57,950 bases of DNA from Sedimenticola thiotaurini (GTDB lineage: Bacteria > Pseudomonadota > Gammaproteobacteria > Chromatiales > Chromatiaceae). This document shows positions 51,530-57,950 of this stretch, piece by piece; the stretch's first letter is position 1; each line of letters opens with the position of its first letter. The translations under genes were made by a program, and so were the position numbers. A model generated the notes under the pieces. The model saw only the letters and a program-made list of their open reading frames with translations, ran no database searches and was not told where the DNA came from. The stretch covers positions 1-57,950 of the forward strand of contig VMRY01000028.1 of the NCBI GenBank assembly GCA_007713595.1. The letters are read 5' to 3'.

Positions 51530-52807
51530 ATGAACATCACCATGACCGATAGCAACAAATCAAACGATTGCTGTATGGATGCAACAGATAGCTCTATATC
51601 CGCCAGTGATGCAGCTAAAATGATTGCAGCTCAGGTAAGCCCTGTCGCCGGCATTGAGGCCGCCCCACTGCGCAGTGCGCTGGGACGCATCCTGGCGCAA
51701 TCCATTCACTCACCGATTAATGTACCGGCCTACCGAAACTCAGCTATGGATGGTTATGCCGTGTTTGGCAAGGACATTCCGTCTGATGGATCCTCTGCAC
51801 TGAAAGTGGTGGGCAGTGCCTTTGCCGGAAAACCTTATACCGGTCAGTTAAACCGGGGTGAGTGTATTCGCATCATGACCGGCGCCAAGATGCCCGATGA
51901 GGCCGATACAGTCATCATGCAGGAGTGGGTGGATCGCCAGGGCGATGACGCCCACATTGATAACCGCACCAAACACGGGGCCAATGTGCGACAGGCGGGT
52001 GAAGATATACAGGTAGACTCCACCATTCTTCAGGCCGGTGATGAGATTGGACCAGCTCAACTTGGGCTACTCGCATCACTGGGTATTCCAGAGGTGCAGG
52101 TCAGACGCCGACTGCGTGTCGCCTTCTTCTCCAGTGGTGATGAGATCCGCAGTATCGGCCAGCCACTGGAAGAGGGACAGATCTACGACAGCAATCGTTA
52201 TACCCTGTTTGGCATGTTGACCGAACTGGGTACGGATGTAATCGACATGGGTGTCATTCCAGACGAGGCCGAGGCGATCCAGGCTGCCATGCTGGAGGCA
52301 TCAGAGGAGGCTGACCTGGTACTAACCTCCGGTGGTATCTCCGTTGGTGAGGCTGACTTTATAGCCGAGGGGATTCATAAACTGGGCAAGATTCACTTCT
52401 CCAAAGTTGCCATCAAACCCGGCCGGCCACTCACCTTTGCCACCCTGGGTGATGCCCGTTTCTTTGGGCTACCCGGAAACCCTGTCGCGGTCATGATCAC
52501 CTTTTTACAGTTTGTCAGACCCGCCATTCAACTTATGCAGGGAAAGCAGAGCAGATTGAATCCAACGCTGAAAGTCAAAGCGGGAACGGCGTTTAGAAAA
52601 CTGCCGGGGAGAACGGAGTTTCAACGGGGTATTCTGGAACTGGATGAACAGGGCGAATTGATGGTTAAAACCTCCGGCCGACAGGGTTCAGGGGTGCTTA
52701 GCTCCATGAGTAACGGTAACTGCTTTATTCTTTTACCCGACGCAGCCGAACATGTTCGGATTGGTGATCTGGTTGAAGTACAGCCGTTTGATCTGCTGCG
52801 ACACTAA
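51530..52807 (+). CDS. moeA: Molybdopterin molybdenumtransferase MoeA
   Basis: The 425-residue enzyme inserts molybdate or tungstate into adenylated molybdopterin. The domains: N-terminal MoeA-N (PINVPAYRNSAMDGYA, then RIMTGAKMPDEADTVI), the central MPT-binding domain (FFSSGDEI, LTSGGISVGEADF, KPGRPLTFATLG, FFGLPGNPVAVMITF), and MoeA-C. The N-terminal 35 residues vary; an ATG at 51542 is an alternative start. The gene closes the W/Mo cluster. In species with AOR a second, tungsten-specific MoeA is common; this one may be it. Confidence 0.95.
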   Translation: MNITMTDSNKSNDCCMDATDSSISASDAAKMIAAQVSPVAGIEAAPLRSALGRILAQSIHSPINVPAYRNSAMDGYAVFGKDIPSDGSSALKVVGSAFAGKPYTGQLNRGECIRIMTGAKMPDEADTVIMQEWVDRQGDDAHIDNRTKHGANVRQAGEDIQVDSTILQAGDEIGPAQLGLLASLGIPEVQVRRRLRVAFFSSGDEIRSIGQPLEEGQIYDSNRYTLFGMLTELGTDVIDMGVIPDEAEAIQAAMLEASEEADLVLTSGGISVGEADFIAEGIHKLGKIHFSKVAIKPGRPLTFATLGDARFFGLPGNPVAVMITFLQFVRPAIQLMQGKQSRLNPTLKVKAGTAFRKLPGRTEFQRGILELDEQGELMVKTSGRQGSGVLSSMSNGNCFILLPDAAEHVRIGDLVEVQPFDLLRH

Positions 52808-52857
52808 TTAGCTATAAAATACTGGGAGTCGACAAATAAACAGGTTGGGCGCACTTT

Positions 52858-53340
52858 TCAGGGCAGCACTTTTTCCCAGAACAGCGCGCGACCTGTTGCT
52901 GGATCCAACTCGTAGTCACTGAACCCAACCTGACGATAGACCGACTGGGCTACCTTATTCCCTTCGAGCACTTCCAGAGTTAACTTGCAATAACCCCGCT
53001 GCAAGGCAATCTTTTCAACCGCTGCAAACAGCTTTTGTGCAATGCCCTGCCCCCGGTATGCCTTCAGCACCACCACATCATGAATGTTCAGCAGGGGTTT
53101 GCATTTAAAGGTAGAAAAGCCTTCAAAACAGTTCATCAAGCCTACCGGCGTGCCATCTACAAAGGCCAATAGAATCAGTACATCGTTGCGCTTTTGAAGT
53201 TCACCAATCAGTCCTGAACGCACACACTCCTGTAAGGGTTGGCCACCTCCCATCGGATCACAGGCATAAGCATCCAGAAGATCAACCACGGCTTGGGCGT
53301 GGCTCGGAAGTGTAAGGTCGGCCTGTTGGATATCAAGCAT
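52858..53340 (-). CDS. GNAT family N-acetyltransferase
   Basis: From the ATG at 53340 (GAGGA site 5 bases upstream; the TTG one codon earlier is rejected) the protein has 160 residues. The acetyl-CoA binding core is DVVVLKAYRGQGIAQKLFAAVEKIALQRG (motif A, R/Q-G-x-G-I-A) followed by LTLEVLEGNKVAQSVYRQVGF (motif B). The substrate is unknown. It converges on moeA. Confidence 0.9.
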   Translation of the reverse strand: MLDIQQADLTLPSHAQAVVDLLDAYACDPMGGGQPLQECVRSGLIGELQKRNDVLILLAFVDGTPVGLMNCFEGFSTFKCKPLLNIHDVVVLKAYRGQGIAQKLFAAVEKIALQRGYCKLTLEVLEGNKVAQSVYRQVGFSDYELDPATGRALFWEKVLP

Positions 53341-53395
53341 CAAAATCCTCTTGATGTATTCTCAAAACGTATGAGCGAGATTCATGTGTAAATCG

Positions 53396-56300
53396 TCACT
53401 CAAGAAAGAAACGCTCTAACGCAGCCTCTGGAATTGGTTTGCTGAAGTAGTACCCCTGGGCAAAATCACACTTCTCTGCCTGCAGCATGGCCAGTTGCTC
53501 TGCTGTTTCCACGCCTTCTGCAATCACCTTGAGACCGAGACTTTTCGCCATCGATATGGTCGCAACCACCAACTCTCTGTCTTCCGGATCCGATGTAATA
53601 TCCCGAATAAAGCTGCGATCAATCTTCAATGTATCAAACGGATAATTTCTCAAATAACTAAGCGATGAGTAGCCGGTACCAAAATCATCCATGGAGATAG
53701 AGATGCCCAGATCACGCAGTCCATTAAGTAACTCAACAGAATTGATCTTTTCACTCAGCAGTACATTCTCCGTCACCTCTATTTCCAGAAAATCACCCGG
53801 CAACTGAGACTCGTCGAGTATCTCCTGAACCATACCCAGGAAACGTTTATCCTTAAACTGTACTGGCGAGACATTGACCGCGACCCGGAAGGGATTCTTT
53901 GCCTTGGCGCTCCAGCTCTTGGCCTGTTTCACTGCCTGACGCATAACATACTCACCGATCCGTACAATCCCACCCGTACGCTCAGCAATCTCGATAAACT
54001 CTACCGGAGAAACCTCTCCCAGAAGCGGATTATTCCAGCGCAAAAGCGCCTCGGCCCCAACAATTGACTGCGTATAGATATTCACAATCGGCTGATAACA
54101 GAGATAGAACTCATTATTCTCCAGCGCTCCGTGAAGCTGACCTTCCAGCTCCAGCCGTCGGGCCACATCCTGATTCATCTCATTGGTATAAAAGTGAAAA
54201 GCATTGCGACCCACCGCCTTAGAGTGGTACATCGCCGTATCCGCATTTCGCAGCAGTAGTTTGGGTTCGTCACCGTCATCTGGATAAACCGAGATTCCGA
54301 CACTGGTGGTCAACAGTATCTCCTGCTCTCCCAGTCTGAATACTGTACGAAAAGCTGACAGGATCTTCTCGGCAACCACACCAGCCGATGCTTTATCCTG
54401 CAGATTGGCAAGCAGGACAATAAATTCATCACCGCCCAGCCTACCAACGGTATCTTCATCACGGACAGACCAACTTACCCTTCTGGCTGCCTCTTCAATA
54501 ACCTGATCACCCACTTCATGACCCAGGGTATCGTTTACTTTCTTGAAATCATCCAGATCAAGAAACAGTACGGCCGCCTTATGCTCTTCACGCTGCGCAT
54601 TACGGAGAATTTGAGCCAATCGATCCAGTGCCAGAAATCTGTTCGGTAACCCGGTCAAGCTGTCGTAATGAGCCTGGTGAAGAATCTTCTCTTCATGCAC
54701 TTTACGGATGGTGATGTCTTCCTTGACTGCAAGATAGTGACGTATATTTCCGTGATCATCAAAGATTGGCGATATATGGGCATACTCCCAGAACAGGCTG
54801 CCATCCTTGCGTTGATTATGGAACTCACCCTGCCAGGCATCCCCCTTGGATATGGTTTCCCAAAGTGTTTTATAGTGCTCTAGTGTGGTATTTCCAGAAC
54901 GCAGCAGCCGTGTGTGTTTACCCAGCACCTCATCGGACCTGTAACCGGAGGAGAGTTCAAAACCTCGATTGGTGTATTCAATAATCCCTTCCGGATCGGT
55001 AATGATGACAGCGACAGGACTCTGTTCCATGGCCTGGGACAAGGTTCGGATTGTCTCATCTTTCCGTTTTAGTTCGGTAATATCAGGATAGATAAAGATA
55101 CCCGCTATATGATTGCCATCCTCCCCATAGATTGGAGAGGCATTACCGAGCACATAGGTTTCCATCCCATCTATACGGCGAATCACCATCTCCTTATTGC
55201 GGGTGACACGTTGCTCGGACATCGCCTTCACCAACGGGGTATCCTGCACTTGAATGGGCGTACCATCGGTGTGCAACATCTCCCAGCTGCGCTTTTCCGG
55301 ATTGCTGATTTTACCATCAACAAAATGAATTTGACGTTGCTGTTCAGCAGTCGCCCCAGTAATACGCTGCGCCTCCTGATTGGCCAGTGTGAGTGACCAG
55401 TTGTTGGCACTCCCCTCTCCAATGGTAATGGCAAAGGGTGCCTGATCAATAACCGCTTGAAACAACGCATTGGTATGCTGTAATTTCCTTTCTGCCTCAT
55501 AGCGGTCGGAGATATCCCGCAGGGCAGTTACCTGAACCTGACGATCCTGGTACTCCATGGCACGACCACGAATTTCAGCTGGAAAAGTGCTTCCATCTTT
55601 GCGCAGTGCAATAGCTTCATATGGCTCCAGGTAGCCATCCCGCATATTCTGCTTGACCAGATCACGTGACTCTTCAGCAATCCAATTCAGTCCTGAACAG
55701 CCCAGTGCCTCTTCCAGGGTATAACCAAACAGCTTTTCTGCCGTTAGATTCTGGCTGAGACAAATACCCTTCTCAGAGATAAATATGGCCTCAAAAGCTG
55801 CTTCAGAAAGCGCCCGTAGATGTGCCTCACTCTGTCGGAGCGCTCGCTCAGATGCGAGCTGATCGGTGATATCGTGGGCAATACCAAATACCAGCCCACC
55901 GGTCAGTGGCACAACACTCAACAGAGCGGTCCGTTCTGATCCATCAGGCTGAATGTAGACAACACGCCCCAAGTCACGGGTGAAGTCCAACTCTGCGGCC
56001 TGTTGCCGGCGCTCTTCAGCACCTATTGGACAGATATCGCTTGTCTTCAATTTGAGCAGCTCTTCAAGGGATCGGCCGGTTAATATTTCAGCCGATCGAT
56101 TGGCATCCAGATACTGACCCGTTATTGAATTGAGCAGGAAGATTGCATCATTCGATTGTGCAAACAGTGAGCGGAACCTGGCGTCGCTATCGGCCTGCGC
56201 TTGCCGGGCGTGAATGCGCATACTGATGTCATTGAACGTGACCACCGCACCTACCACCTCACCCTGTCTGCGCATTGGATATGAGCGATACTCTACGGGC

Positions 56301-57697
56301 ATGCAGTGACCATCTGCAGTACAGAATATCTCATGCTCCATGTAGATCCGTTTATCCATCCTGATGGCATCCAGGATGGGAGAATTTGCTCCTGAATAAG
56401 GTGTCCCATCACATTGACAGTGCTGGATAATGTCACTCAAGTACCTGCCTTCAAGATCTTCCTCAACCGGATAGTTGAGTGTCTCTAAACAAGCGCTGTT
56501 GAAGAAAGTGCAGTAGCCACTGCAGTTGATACCGAATATGGCTGCACCAGATGAATCCAGTAACAACTCGGCGTGCTCATGTGAGGCCAGCAGTTCGTGC
56601 GTTTGCTCCTCAACTTCGGCTTCTAACCGGCGCTTGGCCGATTTAAGTGCCTGCTCAGCCTGCTCCCAGCGCTTTCCTATTGAACTGACAAACGCCAGAC
56701 CAAAACCGGCAATACCCAGCAGGATCAGAGCAGTGGTAGCGGTGATAATATTGAAGCGTGACGCCAGGTTGCTCAGTACGGTACTCCGATCCCGCATGGC
56801 AATCATTTGCCAACCATTTTGAAGTGGTAAAGTGAAGGTCAGATAGGCCTTCTCTCCAGTTGGATCCCACAACTCCTGAAACGTACCAACGCCATCATCA
56901 CTCACCTTAGATAAGTGTAATAACTGATCAATTTCTGGCCGCATCAAAAAGGCTCTTCGCCGCTTGGGTGCTAGCCAGCCCGGATCACTGTGGCCAATCA
57001 ACTCTCCCTGGCGGTCGATGAGTATCAGCTCATCAAACGCATCAACCTTGAACTGCTGCAACAGTCCCGAGAGTTTCTCCAGATGAAAAACGCCACCTAA
57101 ATGGGCAGCAATGGTTCCATCGGACGTTTTAATCGGCGTATTGATGGCGACGGCAAGCTTGCCATCTGCCCCGGTAAAGCTATCGGATACAGCCGTATCC
57201 CGGGTGTGCACGGTCTCCTGAAAATAGGCCCGGTCACTCATGTTGTACTTGGTGATTGACTGCTGTACCGAGAATGGGTGGGCCAAATAGTGGTCGCCGT
57301 TCTCCTTCAGGATAAAGAGAACTGAAAACTCTGGATAAGCGACCATTTGCAGTGCAAAGAGCCGACGCTTCTCTACTTCAGCAGTCACCGGCACACCACC
57401 GATTCTCCTATCGATCGACTCTGGTGCCTGCAACTGCTGGAATTCAGGGAGTGCTGCCAACAGACGCAACGAGGAAGTGGCCTTGTTGATCTCCTGATTG
57501 ATCTGCCCAGCCAACGTCTTGGCCAGTGGCCTACTCTGCTGCTGCCAGTTCAGAAAGGCCTCGCGTTCCAGCGCATAGCTTAGATAGACGGAAACAATCA
57601 GGACGGTAACAATTGCCAGGATACCGCCCAGCAACATCATCCATCTTAAGCTGGTCAGTTCAGATTTAGCTAGTTCAGCGACTCTTTCAGCAGGCAT
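53396..57697 (-). CDS. Membrane sensor with dCache, five PAS domains, GGDEF and EAL
   Basis: The 1433-residue protein has membrane segment one (about 15-38), a periplasmic double-Cache-like sensor (about 40-315; YLAHPFSVQQSITKYNMSDRAYF block), and membrane segment two (about 318-340). There follow a coiled coil and five PAS/PAC units (near 380, 510, 630, 755 and 890; the last with DPEGIIEYTNRGFELSSGY). The GGDEF motif is intact (RLGGDEFIVLL near 1089), as is EAL (EALLRWNNP near 1215), MDDFGTGYSS (near 1339) and VIAEGVET. It can thus make and break cyclic-di-GMP, set by several signals. The ATG has a weak ribosome site. It is the last gene of the window. Confidence 0.93.
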   Translation of the reverse strand: MPAERVAELAKSELTSLRWMMLLGGILAIVTVLIVSVYLSYALEREAFLNWQQQSRPLAKTLAGQINQEINKATSSLRLLAALPEFQQLQAPESIDRRIGGVPVTAEVEKRRLFALQMVAYPEFSVLFILKENGDHYLAHPFSVQQSITKYNMSDRAYFQETVHTRDTAVSDSFTGADGKLAVAINTPIKTSDGTIAAHLGGVFHLEKLSGLLQQFKVDAFDELILIDRQGELIGHSDPGWLAPKRRRAFLMRPEIDQLLHLSKVSDDGVGTFQELWDPTGEKAYLTFTLPLQNGWQMIAMRDRSTVLSNLASRFNIITATTALILLGIAGFGLAFVSSIGKRWEQAEQALKSAKRRLEAEVEEQTHELLASHEHAELLLDSSGAAIFGINCSGYCTFFNSACLETLNYPVEEDLEGRYLSDIIQHCQCDGTPYSGANSPILDAIRMDKRIYMEHEIFCTADGHCMPVEYRSYPMRRQGEVVGAVVTFNDISMRIHARQAQADSDARFRSLFAQSNDAIFLLNSITGQYLDANRSAEILTGRSLEELLKLKTSDICPIGAEERRQQAAELDFTRDLGRVVYIQPDGSERTALLSVVPLTGGLVFGIAHDITDQLASERALRQSEAHLRALSEAAFEAIFISEKGICLSQNLTAEKLFGYTLEEALGCSGLNWIAEESRDLVKQNMRDGYLEPYEAIALRKDGSTFPAEIRGRAMEYQDRQVQVTALRDISDRYEAERKLQHTNALFQAVIDQAPFAITIGEGSANNWSLTLANQEAQRITGATAEQQRQIHFVDGKISNPEKRSWEMLHTDGTPIQVQDTPLVKAMSEQRVTRNKEMVIRRIDGMETYVLGNASPIYGEDGNHIAGIFIYPDITELKRKDETIRTLSQAMEQSPVAVIITDPEGIIEYTNRGFELSSGYRSDEVLGKHTRLLRSGNTTLEHYKTLWETISKGDAWQGEFHNQRKDGSLFWEYAHISPIFDDHGNIRHYLAVKEDITIRKVHEEKILHQAHYDSLTGLPNRFLALDRLAQILRNAQREEHKAAVLFLDLDDFKKVNDTLGHEVGDQVIEEAARRVSWSVRDEDTVGRLGGDEFIVLLANLQDKASAGVVAEKILSAFRTVFRLGEQEILLTTSVGISVYPDDGDEPKLLLRNADTAMYHSKAVGRNAFHFYTNEMNQDVARRLELEGQLHGALENNEFYLCYQPIVNIYTQSIVGAEALLRWNNPLLGEVSPVEFIEIAERTGGIVRIGEYVMRQAVKQAKSWSAKAKNPFRVAVNVSPVQFKDKRFLGMVQEILDESQLPGDFLEIEVTENVLLSEKINSVELLNGLRDLGISISMDDFGTGYSSLSYLRNYPFDTLKIDRSFIRDITSDPEDRELVVATISMAKSLGLKVIAEGVETAEQLAMLQAEKCDFAQGYYFSKPIPEAALERFFLE

Positions 57698-57950
57698 CGG
57701 GATGTATTTTGTATTCGATGATGGAAAAAAGCAGCGCTAAAATAGCCCTGCTTAGCACCTTCCCTGGCAATAACTTTTATTCTTGATTGTATGGAAGACT
57801 GGGGAAAAATCCACCCTGGAACCCCAGTTAAAATCAGTCACAGATCACAAACCATAAATACTTTCTAAAGGTTATCACGTATATCCCGTAAGATCTTCAA
57901 ATAAAAGGTAAATGCTTATATTAAATTGATTCAATCGAGTTTATCCGCAG
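57698..57950. other. Right-edge intergenic region, no gene recognised
   Basis: These 253 bp include the presumed promoter of the large sensor gene. I found no coding frame, RNA or hairpin worth calling. Confidence 0.4.

Noticed and set aside
1-57950. CRISPR array or phage region
   Set aside because: No regularly spaced direct repeats, cas genes, integrases, capsid or terminase genes were found.

Overview
The window is chromosomal DNA of a gammaproteobacterium. Housekeeping neighbourhoods (4.5S RNA then dnaX-ybaB-recR, ilvGM behind a valine-rich leader peptide, rlmG/rsmJ, tRNA-Asp) are typical of that class. The five-gene tungsten aldehyde oxidoreductase cluster, the SoxW-like thioredoxin protein, the TSUP exporter, the 180 kDa-type NAD-glutamate dehydrogenase and two large GGDEF-EAL proteins suggest a metabolically versatile, probably sulfur-oxidising, Chromatiales-like lineage (Sedimenticola/Thiodiazotropha type). 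That placement is inference from gene content; no 16S or phylogenetic marker comparison was possible.

Layout. 0-3.1 kb: the 5' end of tcdA on the left edge, then a TetR regulator and a two-gene peptidase/DUF2520 unit, with near-identical 20-bp palindromes in front of both the regulator and the unit. 3.1-5.1 kb: a PAS-GGDEF-EAL protein. 5.4-9.6 kb: a PLP-dependent deaminase/desulfhydrase, an ilv leader peptide plus attenuator, ilvGM, and nfo. 9.6-16.6 kb: tRNA-Asp, rlmG, rsmJ, a double-thioredoxin periplasmic protein, a DUF6489 protein, a TSUP permease, dbpA and an HxlR regulator divergent from a truncated haemoglobin (16.8-17.1 kb).

17.2-21.6 kb is an accessory stretch: small unknown proteins, DUF1499, a four-TM protein with a TIR-like cytosolic domain, a RAYT (REP-associated tyrosine transposase), and a solitary integron gene cassette (about 730 bp) that carries a zinc-ribbon/DUF4145 gene and a well-formed attC site, with no integrase in the window. 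21.8-24.4 kb: a histidine kinase/response regulator pair behind a Met-Lys-Asp repeat secreted peptide. 24.6-29.4 kb: the large NAD-glutamate dehydrogenase. 29.6-38.0 kb: an unknown membrane protein and a 2433-residue secreted protein with a PKD-like module and two C-terminal copies of a Trp/Gly/Cys-rich domain.

38.2-42.7 kb: DUF3592, a small unknown protein, hinT, recR, ybaB, dnaX (with an A-AAA-AAG slippery site that would generate gamma), a structured intergenic repeat and the 4.5S RNA with its promoter. 43.0-52.8 kb is a coherent tungsten/molybdenum district: aorABCDE (Fe-S subunit, W-cofactor AOR, FAD subunit, MoaD-like, unknown AorE-like) reads leftward; tupABC (tungstate ABC importer), a MOT1-type molybdate permease and moeA read rightward. 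They are separated by a 570-bp intergenic region with ModE-like inverted repeats. The genes would take up the oxyanion, insert it into molybdopterin and build an aldehyde oxidoreductase coupled to NAD(H) or ferredoxin. 52.9-57.7 kb: a GNAT acetyltransferase and a 1433-residue sensor with five PAS domains followed by GGDEF-EAL. The last 250 bp hold no recognisable gene.
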